Shown here piece by piece: positions 33,034-47,182 of a stretch of DNA of 64,000 nt. Made by a program: the position numbers and the translations under genes. This stretch comes from Exophiala sp. HKRS030 (Eukaryota; Ascomycota; Eurotiomycetes; Chaetothyriales; Herpotrichiellaceae), in contig JAHWDD010000001.1 in assembly GCA_023897205.1 (NCBI GenBank), positions 7,192,001 through 7,256,000 of the forward strand, in the 5' to 3' direction. Under the pieces are notes generated by a model that worked only from the letters and a program-made list of their open reading frames with translations, searched no databases and had not been told where the DNA came from. Every line of letters begins with the position of its first letter. Within the stretch, counting starts at the first letter, position 1.

Positions 33034-36000
33034 CTAACTCTCAGTCCTGCCTATCAAATAGCCATACAAAATGTCAACAAGGCAAAATTTAAGGAATTTG
33101 ACAAACAACTGAATCGACTCCACGGCGTTCATTGTCAGTCCATACATGTTGTGGACTTCCGGTAGCCCTAGATCTGCTCGCTCCCCTGGACGCCAAAACG
33201 CCCCGTTTTCTTCCAAGGCTTTCACGACCATCTCCCTCAGGTCAGGACAAGCTCGAAGCTGTTGATGCACCTGGAAAAGGGCCGACTTTTTTGAGTTCAA
33301 GATGGCAGTTGCCACAATTTCGTCCAACATCTCATCAACGAGAACTTTGCAGTCGGCACCTGCTTTGATCATCAGAATCGCATTCTCAGCCCAGAATCGT
33401 CGGTCTTGTTTCCATTCACTCCATTCCAATATAAAGTTGCGCCGTAATCTTCCTCCAAATGGACCTAACATTTTCGTCCAAGGAGTAACATTGAAATGAA
33501 TGTCGTCGATGCCTTGAAACTCGCGGCGCGATTGGTTAGGATTCGCTCCGTGATCCAACAGAATTTGCACCATGGCCGGACTCGATTGCGTGAATCCGAT
33601 CGTCCAATTCTTTTGGTTCAAGAGATCAGACCTACGAAGGGTAGATCTCACGTTGTATTCCGGCCATCTTGGTGCGACGGCGTACTCGAGCAAAGGGCGA
33701 TGCCATCCTTCGTCAGTGTGAATCGCTTTCTCACTCAATTTGGTTGCAATGTAGTTCACCAAACCACCTCCAACAGCTAGACAAGCCACAGATGCAGTAT
33801 CCACAAACGGTGCTATGGCGTTGTCTAGTGGCCACTCATCGGTATTATCCGGATCTAGCACCAGTTCATTTTGCTTCGACGGAAAGAATCTCGAAGAAAG
33901 ACGGTCGAGTTCGTCCAAGAGCAGCTTGATTGATTCAGCTCGATCCTCTGCAGCGTCAACAGCGGAGGCATAGTGCATAGCATTCATGATCCAAGTGAAC
34001 GCCAGATAACTTGACACTGTTCTGGGCTTGCTCGTACCATAAGCATTGATGGAGGCGACCATCAAACGTACAAGGTCGATATCGGTGTCAATATCTGTCT
34101 GAGGAGCCATCGTGGACAAATATTCAATCGTGAACGATTGATCTAGAAAATCTTTCGCGGTTTGGTGTATGAACTGGACTGTTTCTGGCGATTGGATATG
34201 GTAGGAATGCGGAAGTAGCAAAAGGGCCTCGCGTACTTCCACAAAACCTGCATAGCGACTCTTCAGCCGTCGCTCCATTATCTTGCATCGATCTGATATG
34301 TCAGCTGGTGTCCAAGGTTGAATCTTGACACTGGGTAATTCAGATGCTTTAAGATTTTCCGTCAATGCCACACCGACAAGAGGCAACGAACTTTGGCTGC
34401 GTCTCACCATGCGAATCAATCTTGCGGCTTGTGCTTGATGCTCGGGTTTGATGGCCTTTAACATTTGCATGTAAAGTCCGTTCCGTCCCCCAAGCTCTCC
34501 AGGTAGCGACTTGACCTTTTGTTCCAACTCCTCTATCGTATCGAAATCTTCCAGACCTTCCAACAATGACTCCGTCACCAGGCGGACCCAAAGAAAGACG
34601 CCATCAGCTCGATCTATAATCTGTTGCACCAAATCCATCCTTCTGTATGGCTGTTGAGCCGTAAGTTCAATGAATCTCTGAACATTGACCAGCTTTTCTC
34701 CGACGTATATTTCGATATCCCCTTTGGTCAGACACTCAAGTCGCAAGTGAGGGCCACTGCTGAAGACTGTTTCAAATCTCTGCAAACCCCGACTCGAAAT
34801 GCACACTTTTACATTGCCACTGAGAGCCAACTGATGGAAGAATCTGGCGATTTCGGTATGCCCCTGTGCTTTTCGTAAAGATTTAAGAGCCTCAAAGTCT
34901 TCGCCGTCATCATGTAAGTTCTCACTATCAACCATAGATTCGTATTCATCTAGGCCATCCACAACGATAAAAAGCTTCAGAGGCAGTGACGAATCATTTG
35001 TGAGTGTATAAAAACCCAACAAGAGTCTCTCCCATGACCAGTACTCAGCTTCAGCCGACAAATCTAAGTCTGCGGCCCATAAGCTGGGGAAAGTTCGCGC
35101 AATAAGGTCCCTTCTGGTATCCAGGATTTGATACAGCAACGACCGCAACATCCCTTCTCTTGATCTTTGCAGTAAAGATTTGCCACGACCGAAGAAAAAA
35201 TGTTGGGAGATCACGACTGGCTGATTCTGCGACCATTGTTGTAGATATTCCTTGAGCAATGGACTACTAATCAAGGTTTTCATCAGTGTTGACTTTCCCG
35301 AGCCTGCCTTGCCGCAAATCCAAAATGCAACTGGTTCGTGGTCACGAAGCCACTTCAAAAACATGTTAGCCGTGTCGTCTTTCTGATCCGGACTGGAAAG
35401 TAGCCATTCAAAAGTTCGCGCGTGTGCCACAGGAACATGTCGTTCACGGATTTGCTGTTCAGGATAGGAGAGACTGGCAAGAATTTGCTCTGGATCAGCA
35501 TCAGCCTGGAATGTCAAACATTGGACGTCTGATATGGCGGCGGACCTTGACGTCGTGTCTTGTCCACAATGGGAACTCTGTTGTAGGGATAAGCTGTGTG
35601 GACTACCTCCATGTAAGCTGAGTTTGGAAATACACAAGAGAAGATCGCGAACGGACTCTTTTGGCGATAACCCAGGAGTCTGGGTGCATTTGCTGCTATC
35701 CTCGCAATATTTGACGACACGAGTACGTAGTTGCCGTCGCTAGCACCTGTAAACTTGTTCAATTTCAAGTGATCAGAATCCAAGATCACAGACTTAACAC
35801 CTGGAAGTACAGCCGAAGTCTCTTCAACAACCTTGACTCAATAAGCACCGGTTTGATGGTTGGTGTATGATGTGAACAAACTCACCATTGCCGACATCTT
35901 CCGTTGGACTGAAGGTCCAAAATTGGTCACACGTCGAAGGTAATTTGTGGGAGCGTTTTCAGAAAAGCATACAACCGCTTTCGTTTTGGCTAAATCGGTA

Positions 36001-36766
36001 TTAATCATGATTTCCATGAACTCACAAATGAGATCAAAGATTTTCATTGACCTTTCATCGACATCATCCATAAGGACAGTTTCACCATAGTCCGCAAGGT
36101 TAGCAACATGTGCAAGGATGGATCCCCATTTGTGGGACTTTGAGCCTGTATGAGGAGTTCCCAGCAATATCACGCCTGCAAGAAGGTCCACCAAGTACCG
36201 ATATTCCGAAGAAGAATTCGCCTGCACAACTGCTTGCTCAATCACCAGTCCGCCAAAAGAATGCCCGATAAATAAGATGGGTCGACTGAATCCAACCGGT
36301 TCCTGTGTTTGCATGCTAGTATCCACGTGTGATAATGCGGCAAGAGGCCTGCTCTTACTTTGAGCCTAATGTTGTGCAGATCATCCAGCAGCCTTCCTGC
36401 GATCGTCTCGAGTCGATTTTTGGTAAGCTTTGGTCCTATCCAGGCAGATTGGTAGTTGTAGCAGAAGAGACGAACACCAATGCTAGGTTTGTGCTTATGA
36501 AGAGACCGAGGCAGCAATTCAGTGAGCCACTTCACATCGACCTTGTTTCCGTTCACGGGAACACCATGGCGGACCCATGCATGATCTGGATTTGAGCCCA
36601 ACCCATGTACGGCAATAATACTGATGCCGAAATCTCAGCCAGCGCGCTCTGAGCCGGAACAGCAAGTCGATACTAACTCAATTGTCAAAGTATCTTGTGA
36701 TGCAGTTGTCGCTTCATCAAGCAGGAGCCGAAGACCCCATTGCGGTTCAGCCTGACTCTCAGACAT
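33034..36766 (-). CDS. NLR-like protein: SesB-type alpha/beta hydrolase + NACHT NTPase, with a one-base frame break
   Basis: STAND-type signalling ATPase of the fungal NOD-like family; such proteins act in non-self recognition and regulated cell death. Exons 36766-36678, 36620-36359, 36302-35886 and 35831-33034 with introns of 54-57 bp; about 1188 residues. The N-terminal hydrolase (about 1-300) starts MSESQAEPQWGLRLLLDEAT, then DIIAVHGLGSNPDHAW, the Ser nucleophile elbow FIGHSFGGLVIEQA, and GVILLGTPHTGS; this is the SesB/lipase-like effector. The NACHT core has Walker A GKAGSGKST near 430 and Walker B VVDGLDEYE, then GIFLWV-like DGVFLWVRLV. The C-terminus shows at least one degenerate ankyrin-like unit (MVQILLDHGANPNQ) and GADCKVLVDEM. 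Frame breaks near plus-strand GGG 35682-35684 (ARIAANAP to TPGLSPKESVRDLL); one base short overall. Confidence 0.85.
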
Positions 36767-37413
36767 GGGAGGCCAACGCAGCGCTCCACAGGTTCATGCC
36801 AAGGGATATTCAGGTCGTTGGTGGGCCATCGTTGCAATATGAGAACAGCTCTGAAGTTTTAGTGATATTATCGGTCGCTCGCTCGATCATTACCTTGCGA
36901 AGAGTTGCAAGGTTGTGGGAGCTTTTCAAAGAACGAAAGTTTGCAGAGGTCGGTGGCTTTACGTGTGGCTTGGATATCACGTGCACGTTGTCGGCAGAAC
37001 AACTCTTTAACAACTGTTTTCGAACACTCAACTATTTCCTCCTCTGCTTTGGCTCAAGAGCACATCACCACGACTGTTTTTACCTACTATTTACCTTGGC
37101 GGACACATCGTGGTTTCGAGCCTTGGTAGAGATGGTGAGCTGAGGCTATAAGTTGAGGGCTGAACCCTGTCAGACAGTCGGAGTGCGTATGTGTAGATTT
37201 AACTGATCAAAATATGTACAGGGCAGGTAAGTAATCCTCAGAATCATCAAAGCGTTTGCGACCCCCCTCGCCAAGGACTCCGTATGTGAAAATTCATCAA
37301 AATTAAAGTATCATCTGATGAAGAATCGAAGCTCCATAATCAACTCTCTCATACCTCTTGTCAAGAACGTCAATAACCTCACGTAAACTTCATTGGTACT
37401 CTCTTTGCAGTGT
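36767..37413. other. Intergenic, no gene recognised
   Basis: Upstream of the NLR-like gene and downstream of the subtilisin. Open frames overlapping 36682-37143 have no motif and are antisense to the NLR start. Confidence 0.5.
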
Positions 37414-38882
<1,469 letters not shown>

Positions 38883-41800
38883 TGTGATCGGGCTTTTTGT
38901 TAGCTGTTGAGGAGATGCAACAATATAGACAGAATGGGTAAAATAAGCGTGGTGCGGCGATGATGGCACGAAAGGAGTGACAGAATAAAAGATTCAAAGA
39001 TAGACAGTAGTTGGTATGAAAGAATGACTGAAGCAGGTTGTGCAACACCTTAGGCAGTGGAAGACACAATCCTTTTTATATACCTTGCGAGGGCTCTGTA
39101 AACACAAACCATGACGGCTTTGAAACTCTTCCCATGCCGAAACTTGTGCAAAATTGTATTACTATCACCTCATGCCTCTGTCGCGATGTTCAAGACCCGC
39201 CATAAGGCTAGCTGATACCACCGTAATTTCGGACACACAAGTATCGTGAGGACTCATACGCTCACAGCTTGTATAGAGCGACCTCAGAGGTATGCATATG
39301 CAAGATAAATGAGTGATCGACTCGATAATAGTGACCTCCCTATTTTGGAATAATGGGCCACTTTGAGAGTACTTTGTTTCACATGGAGATATCGCTTGGG
39401 AGAGATCGACGGGCTGTCAAGTGCTGCAAGATGAAGATTGGCCGTCTTTGACAGATGGTAGATTGCTATTAAGAACCTGATACTCGGATGGAGACAGCCT
39501 ACCAAGACAAGGTCGGCCCAATGGTTTCGCAAGGACGTTGGACTTGGCCATTGTCCAGACACAACACAAGGTTTCGGAGATGTTGCCTCTTCAACTTGGC
39601 GTCGAGATGCTGTATCATTAGCGGCTGCTACTGGGGAACACCCACCTGCATGACAGAGCAATAGTTTGAATCGCGTACGGGGAAGATAAGGTCTATCGAT
39701 GACGCTAAAGACCTGGTGTCCGTCTACCCTGAGGAATCGACTTAGCGACTCGGACGCGACCGACGGACGACTGCAGATCATCGCTTTCTCCGCGTATTTT
39801 GATGGAGACCAATATCAGAAGGGGCTTGCATGTAGAAAGCTTGGGATTATTCTGGAATGTAATACCATAATCGAAGCTAAAGGAGTCTATCCACACCTAC
39901 AAGCTTACTGGGACTGGACAATGAACAAGGAGGGAATTTTGGCGATTGAGTGGACGGAGGTTGAAATTGGAGATCTTCAAATGTCTTGGCATAGAACCCT
40001 GTTCACAGCCTCGGCCCTTCAGCCTTGCTGACTTGCTAACTGGCAAAAGGATGATGTGAAGGGTCTTGTTGAAGATATTGGACGGACTGTTGATTTACAA
40101 GTGCTACAATAGATCTGAAATCGCTAATAAGGAGGTGATGAGAGTCTGTTGAGGGATGCTTGATCAGATGTAAACATCCAAGCATCACCCTGGAGAACAA
40201 CCCTGAACCTTTCATTCGTGATACAGCGTCGGTGAGCTTGTTCTGTTCCAATGTGGAGTGTTATACCACATGTGCCTTGGCTTGTCGTATCTCGTATATC
40301 TAGTTCCTTTGTAGGGTGTGATGAAACACTTGATGAAGCAGGCATTTCAATCTACAATCTGCACTACCAGATTAATGCATAAGTGGCAGAACTCTTCAAG
40401 AGCAACCACACATGACAGATCTTAGGGTTATTTACTGGCATCGCAGACGCTGGATTGGGATCAGTTCCGAAGCACTCGATCGATACGAGTGCATAAAGTT
40501 TTGATATATCGCATAATCGTTGTTGCAGCTACGAGCTCCGAAAGTCCCACCCCCACGTAGTTCGCTTTGCCGCCGCGCACAAGACCATTCATGTTTCGCA
40601 CTCCGTGACTTGATCTCACCCCCAGCTCCACAGACCACAACAAGCCCCAAGAAGTCGTCCATCTTTGTCATATAGGCCGAGAATGGTCTGGGCTGAATCA
40701 CGACCTCAACGGACCCTGGGACACATGGTGACAGTTGGTGTCTTCCTTCTTGTTGCTTGACCAGATCGAGAGTATCCTCAACCAATCTCTGAAATCATAC
40801 GACGCATGTCACGCTGTATTACCACTGCTGCTGGTTTACCTCTATGCGCGCAAGTCAAGGTGAGTACAATTTGCGTTCTGATCGGTCAGACGTCTCCGTG
40901 CTGTGAACATCACCCACTTCGAAGGAGAAGCTAGTGAGAGAACGCGAGAATTAAACTTGGTAAAGACCTCAGGCAGACCAGGATAGCCTGTTTTGAAGAG
41001 CATAGCACTCCTCACTATAGTCACCTTCCATATCGAGACTGAACTGGTGCTGACATTTGATTGTGTTTTGCTCTCAACCTATATTGAGATGAACGTGCAC
41101 TGAGAGAGGGCGTTCCGCTTGGCTGAGACATTAGCATCCGGGGCCGGGGTCTTCTCTGGACCGAGGCTGTCTCATCATGACATTCCCTCAACTGCACGCA
41201 CGCACAGCCGTTTAGAAGCGCAGAAGAAATCCCTGCTTCATCTGTTTCGCTCAAGTATCGGCCTGCTCTTCGGTTCGTGGGTTGATAGGCTTAATTGTCT
41301 TTGACTGTCAAATCTCGCGGACATGTCATCGCGAATTCACAAGCGAGATAGGATGTGCTCGGGAGGTAGGCGAATGAACTAATGCTGGCTTGCATCAAGC
41401 TTGTCCATGTCAACGGCAAAAGCCCGCGAGCATTTCATCGTCACATAACAAGACCAGAATATTGAGGCAATACTGCACCTAGCTGGCAAGAGTATTTGGA
41501 GGTAGGTCAAGACAAAGAATCGACACAACCGTAAGCTGTGCTGACCGGAGAGTGAAAACGCGCTATACCACAACGGGAAGTCACAAGGCTCGCGGGCTTC
41601 GGCGCTCATTTCTATCTCCGATGGTAAATATGGACATATTCTTGAGCAACTATCTTGATTCTTGCGTCACTTGATAAGGAACAGGATGATTTAAACGATA
41701 TCTCGGCCAACTCAGCTCCAAAGTTCTTCTTGTGCTTCGGGTCTTAGGCATCGAGATGCAATCCTTCTCCCGGATTTGCTCCCAACAAGGCAGAACGTGT

Positions 41801-41894
41801 GGCCTCTGAATCATCTACGGAAGGGAGGAAACCCTTTCTCTCTAAGAGTCTCTGACCGACTCATTTCCTGAGATCGATTCTCGACGATACTATC
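38883..41894. other. 3-kb gene-free region
   Basis: No gene could be supported. Open frames near 39284-39781, 39699-40031 and 40432-41254 are long-ish but carry no recognised motif and change frame; they could include relics. The left part is the subtilisin promoter, the right end the amidase promoter. Confidence 0.5.
39073..39082 (-). promoter_or_regulatory. TATA box of the subtilisin gene
   Basis: Minus-strand TATATAAAAA, about 190 bp upstream of the ATG at 38882, implying a roughly 150-bp 5' UTR if used. Confidence 0.55.
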
Positions 41895-43558
41895 ATGCAT
41901 TTCTACAAATTCGCTTTCTTGGCGGCGTGCATTCCGTTGACTGATGCCCAGAAAGCCTCTTTTGATGTGCGAGAAGCTTCCGTGTCTACAATTCATGCAG
42001 CTCTCTTTTCAGGGTTGACAACATGTCGAGAGATTGTCTCATCATTCGTTGCACGAATTGAGACATATAATCCACTTATCAATGCGGTCATCACTCTTAA
42101 TCCAGATGTATTTCGGATAGCCAAGGATCTTGATGATGCTCTTGCGTCGGGGAATGCCACGGGTCCAATGTTTTGCATTCCGATCTTGCTGAAAGATAAT
42201 TACGATGCTCTTCCCATGGCTACCACGGGGGAAATTTGGCTCTCAATTCATCGTCTCCAAGTGAAGACGCTCCTACTGTCGCCGCATATCGTCGCGCAGG
42301 AGCTGTCATCCTTGGGAAAACCAATTTGCACGAGCTCGCTCTGGAGGGATTAGGAGTGTCATCTCTCGGAGGACAGACTCTGAACCCCTATGACTTCTCT
42401 CGGACCGCTGGCGGTAGTTCCAGTGGTACAGGTGCCGCGATAGCAGCATCATTTGCCGTCTTAGGCACAGGGACCGACACAGTCAACTCCCTTCGCAGTC
42501 CTGCAAGTGCAAATAGTCTTTACAGCTTCCGTCCAACTCGCGGTCTTATATCTCGGGCTGGAGTCATTCCAATATCATACACCCAGGATACTGTCGGTGC
42601 TATTGGGCGAAATCTCCTTGATATTGCGACTGCATTGACGGTCATGTCAAGTGTGGGCTACGACCCAGCTGACAATGCAACAACAGCCATTCCCACAAGT
42701 ACTCTTGGTTCAGACTACACGAATTTTCTCTCGGTAGCAAATCCCACCAACTTGACAAACCTGCGGATCGGTGTACTAAATGGCTTCTTCAATCGCACAA
42801 GTAGCAATGAGACCGAACCGGTCAACCAGGTCACAGATTCAGTGGTCGCCCAGCTAACCCGACAAGGCGCTACAGTGGTTTACATTAATGACACGGTATT
42901 GTACAACGCAACAGCAATCCAACAACTGGATGTTCAACAGTATGAATATCGAGAGCTGCTGACCGAATATCTGTCTTCTCCCTCATTGACTGGTCAGCAT
43001 CCGAAATCCATGCCAGAAATTTACGTCAACAACACGACACCGCCAAACTTCTTAGTAATTCCTGCGCAATACAATTACATCCGCAATTCTTTAGTCTCGT
43101 CGACAAGTAACTCAACATACTTTAGTATTCAAACGCGCATCTTGAACCTTACGAGAGCTTTACATGGGACAATCAATTCCAATAACTTGGACGCACTCAT
43201 CTATCCAGAGCAGAAGAATCTGGTCGTCAAAGTAGGCTCGCCCAGCCAGATCGGCCGAAATGGTATTCTAGCTGCACTGACAGGTTCACCTGTGATCACG
43301 ATCCCCATTGGGTTTTCCTCTGCTAGCGAAAGTGCACCAATTGGGATCCCAATTGGCATGGAGATTCTGGGTTTGCCATGGAGTGAGGGAAAGTTGCTGC
43401 GCATCGCGAAAGGAATTGATGATCGACTTCATGCACGAAGGACACCGGTGACTGCAGGCTTGAATGAGACGGTAGAGGTCTTGAGCGCATACACGGCCGT
43501 CCCAAAAATAAGACCTGTGAGCAACGTGCCTGCAGCATACCCACTGGGGCGGTTCTGA
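41895..43558 (+). CDS. Secreted amidase (amidase signature family), with a one-base frame break
   Basis: C-N hydrolase of the amidase signature family, predicted secreted: signal-like N-terminus MHFYKFAFLAACIPLTDA. The Ser-cisSer-Lys triad is visible: Lys100 in IPILLKDNYDALP, cis-Ser in TAGGSSSGTGAAIAASF (about 175-176), nucleophile Ser199 in GTDTVNSLRSPAS. Other blocks: GAVILGKTNLHELA, RPTRGLISRAGVIP and YTQDTVGAIGRNL; C-terminal GSPVITIPIGF. Many Asn-X-Ser/Thr sites fit secretion. The frame breaks at GGGGG 42227-42231: LPMATTG in one frame, NLALNSSSPSEDAPT in the next. Length 1664 bp is one short of 555 codons (554 residues). No intron is needed. Confidence 0.92.
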
Positions 43559-44530
43559 ACAGCAATCGACGTCCACAAAAGCTCAATATTCGATTTGGTA
43601 TACTGCTCACTGTGGAAGACAGGAGTCATGTTGATCAAAGAATCAGCTATTCATGTACTATGACCCATCTCCGGTCCATTCTACAGCTCCTACGCGACGA
43701 CTGTGGGCATCACTAGTAGGTGAGGTGGAAGCGGTGATCAAGAGCTCAGCAGTCAGAGAACACTTCCACCTTTAACACTTGTGTCGCACCCACGACCATA
43801 CATCCCGTCTCCAGCCTGAATCTAGTATAGACTCCGAGAATTGCGGTGTCGTCACGGACTTGGATAAGACGGGAGTAGTAAAGGTTAAAACCTCATGTAA
43901 ACTTGTCAGCTCAACCCAGACTCCCGCGAAGCTTTCACTCTAGTGATTTGCGGAGGTCGACAGACCGTGCCAGATCGTGGATCGAGGGCGCCAGTGCTGA
44001 CGTGCGTCTGCTCCCGTCCATTGTTTGCTTCCCACAGGCTTCAGTTACTACTCTTGTGCGGGAACGGCAGGTAGTTGGAGGCTTCCTCAGCCGCGCCTCA
44101 GAATTTTTGATTGGTTGAGCTTTGTTCTTGGGTGAGGAGGAGAGCTCATCGGCATGTGGGCTTCACGTCAAACATCACTCGATCTGAGTTTCCACCAGAT
44201 GCTAGTTAATATAACGATAACTCTGTCGATGAAGCGGAATTCAAATGCAAACCCGAGGTTCATATCACTGGCTGCCACAACTGAATCGCACGGAGTGGCT
44301 TCATAGTCTTCGAGGAGCTGAAATCCTTTCAAGCATTTGATGCCGCATGCTTCTCGTAGCGTGAAGATGCTGGCGTTCACGGACGTCTTCCTTGCTATAT
44401 ATGTCAGACGTCCTGATGTCGGCGTCTTTGTCCTCAATGGCGCCCACAGCCGTCCACATTGCAGGACGTTGGGAATAACTTTCTGTTTATGGCGCGCCCA
44501 CGCTCGAATCCCAATCAGTCCTTCGCAAGT
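43559..44530. other. Intergenic, no gene recognised
   Basis: Downstream of the amidase and upstream of the beta-lactamase-like gene. Only a TATA-like element near 44396 is worth noting. Confidence 0.45.
44396..44403 (+). promoter_or_regulatory. TATA-like element upstream of the beta-lactamase-like gene
   Basis: TATATATG about 130 bp before the ATG at 44531. Confidence 0.35.
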
Positions 44531-46325
44531 ATGGAAGTATGGATGTTAGCGCTCTTCACCATAGCGGCCACAGCATCGAGAGTATGTCTGCCTTTGGGCC
44601 CAACGTACCCTGCACCGACATTACCGTCCCGGACCAAAGCACTCACTGCCGCCTTTGAGGAACTTGAAAGTGCCATTACACAATCTCTTGAGCAACAAGG
44701 ATCTGATTATGGTCAACTCGACCCAAATGCTACTTCTTTCATCATTGAAATCTACTCCTTGCATGAAGTAGAGCCGCTGTTCACCCATAGCTTCAATGCG
44801 CCCGAATTCTCGAATCCCGCGGAGGGTGTTCGAAATGTCACGGAGTCCACTGTGTTCAGACTTGGGAGTATGTCGAAGCTACTCTCGGTCTACAACTTCC
44901 TGATTCATGCGGGCGACGATTCTTGGAGCCACCCTATCACAAGATACGTCCCAGAACTAGCACGGGCAGCAAACCAGAGTGCTGTGGCTCTTCGAAGTAG
45001 TACGATCGAGTATGTGAGCTGGAACGAAGTTACTGTTGGGGCTTTGGCAAGTCAGATGGCAGGAATTGCTCGAGAGCCTCCATTCGGCCCTGTTGCGGAC
45101 GCAACTTTCCTCAACAATCTGCCTCTCCCGCCGGTTTCAGGGATCAATGCAACGTTTTGCAACCCTCCTGACACAATTCAGGTACCCTGCACCAGAGCCG
45201 GTAAGTCATTTATCGCTTACGAGCGTGACGAATCGCATAAAATGACTGACTTGAGCAGATTTCTTCGCTGCTGTGCTACAACAGAGGCCGGTAGTACCGT
45301 CCTGGCATACGCCAATCTATTCAAACGTGGCTTACCAAATTCTGTCATATGCTCTAGAAAATATCACTGGTGTCGCATTCAACGAATGTTTCCAGCAAGG
45401 TATCCTCGATCCTCTGGGCTTGAAGTCTACCTTTCTAACAGTACCTCCAACCCCGAACAATTCAATCATTCCGTATAACCAATCGTGGTCAAATTATGCC
45501 TGGGACATGCGAGAGGAGGCTCCAGCAGGGGGTTATTACTCGAACATCCACGATCTTCGAGCGATCGGCAAGTCCATTCTGAACTCGACACTAATATCCC
45601 CAGCCTTAACCAGACGATGGATGAAGCCCGTCACATTCACCGGTAGCGTCAACGTGTCGGTTGGTGCACCGTGGGAAATCGTACGGATTCCTTCAGACAG
45701 GAATGTGTGGATGTACACTAAAGGCGGCCACGTTGGAACTTACACTACCGAAATCATCCTGATCCCAGGGTACGACATTGGGGCGACGATTCTCACCGCT
45801 GGGGTTGCGGTTAGTCAAGATGTCGATTTATTGGCGAATTTGTTCGCTGAAATTGTCGCTCCCGTTCTCGAGGATGTGGCAAAAGAAGAAGCAAGCGCGA
45901 TTTATACCGGTACTTATACACTTTCTAGTTCCAACGACTCGATCACAATCCAAGCAGACTCTTTCCCCGGCCTCCTAGTTTCCAACTTCACATATAACGA
46001 CACAGACGCCCTCCAACTGATAGGTGAGTTGGTCGGCACCGGCCCTGACGGCATTGAAGTTCGGCTCTGGCCTACTACGCTCTCTGCACACAATGCATCA
46101 CGTCCAAATGTCGCAGTCAAGACGAGTTGGCGGACAGTGGTCCAGAAACTTCCAATCGTACCCGCCGGCCCGTTCCTAGGAGATTGTATCTCATGGCTCC
46201 AGGTATCTCAACTGACCTACGCGGGAGTAGGCATCGACGAGATGGTGTTCGAGCTGAACAGCCAAGGGACAAACGCCACGGGGTTGGAAGCCAGGTTCTT
46301 TGATGCACTCTATACACGACAGTAG
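44531..46325 (+). CDS. Beta-lactamase-like serine hydrolase (S12 / class C fold), secreted
   Basis: Serine hydrolase of the beta-lactamase/penicillin-binding-protein clan. Such fungal proteins act as esterases, peptidases or lactonases; true beta-lactam hydrolysis is not implied. Exons 44531-45200 and 45259-46325, with a 58-bp intron, give 578 residues. The start MEVWMLALFTIAATASRVCL is a signal peptide; earlier in-frame codons would bury it. Catalytic motifs: SxxK as SMSK with Ser113 and Lys116 in RLGSMSKLLSVYNF, YxN as Tyr244-Ser-Asn in PIYSNVAYQILSYALE, and KGGHVG as the third motif. A C-terminal beta-rich domain with several N-glycosylation sequons follows. It is co-oriented with the amidase upstream. 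Confidence 0.9.
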
Positions 46326-47182
46326 ATAGCAAACCCATAGTTCGTCCCTAAAGATTACATTCTCGTATTAGACACACCTGAATCCTATCCAGTGTTCCAT
46401 GACCTTTGCAGAAGGGAGCCTATCCCTGTTCCAAATTCAAATGACACCCAAGCCATCTGTGAGCGCGCTACCCTTCCCACCAGCGCCGTTGTTCGCTGCG
46501 TGATGACGACCTCGCCGAACAATTATGTACAGCATAGCATGCATGCATGCATGTACTCTGTAACTCTGGAAACCCACGCCAAACCCGAACGAATTTCGAG
46601 ATTGCGTGACTCATAAGAAGCAATACCAAGGCAACGTACTTTCTGTTATCACAATCCGAACCCTGGAAAACGTTGCTGCAGGATGATGAATATGCCCGGC
46701 AGTAACCGAGAAGTCAAATCTGAGTGGACCCTTCATTCAGCGCGAGACCAGTGACTACCATTGTTAAGTTGACTATCTTGCTATCTCTTATCTTGCATGA
46801 ACATATCCAAAGGTGCTCAATCAAGTGAACGTTCGTTGCTTAATCTTTGGTACTGGCATGTTGCGTGGGTGGAGCATGGCTATATAGACATGTTTCCTTA
46901 TTTCCTTTTTCTAGAATTGTAATTACAGATTTTGCTTGCAACCAGACTCCAACTAGTTAGTGCTTGATATCGACATTCAAGTATCTTGGCAAAGTCTCTA
47001 AAGGGGTGAAATTTCGAGATTCTTGAACCGGGCTGGGATTTGAAGAACGTATTCTCGCAATATACATAGACGTCCATATATTGATCAGAACACACAACAA
47101 GAAGTCCAGACCACCCGCTCCACCACCAAGATAAAGATCAAGGACTGCTCCCACCATATCAAGACCGCCGAGCAGAGCACAA
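46326..47182. other. Intergenic, no gene recognised
   Basis: Spacer upstream of the asparaginase gene. Contains a (GCAT)n run at 46537-46554 and a TATATAGA word near 46881. Confidence 0.45.
46537..46554. repeat. Self-complementary (GCAT)n repeat
   Basis: About four and a half GCAT units in tandem; each unit is part of a palindrome, so either strand can fold back. Confidence 0.7.

Noticed and set aside
36682..37143. 153-codon plus-strand open frame
   Set aside because: Antisense to exon 1 and the promoter of the NLR-like gene; the minus-strand reading has clear motifs, this one has none.
39284..39781. 165-codon minus-strand open frame
   Set aside because: No domain-like sequence, overlaps a plus-strand open frame of similar length, probably chance.
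40432..41254. Minus-strand open frames of 60-117 codons
   Set aside because: No motif, frequent frame changes and ordinary composition; could be relics but nothing supports a gene.
44531..46325. Idea that the S12 hydrolase confers beta-lactam resistance
   Set aside because: SxxK/YxN motifs define the fold, not the substrate; fungal members mostly have other activities.
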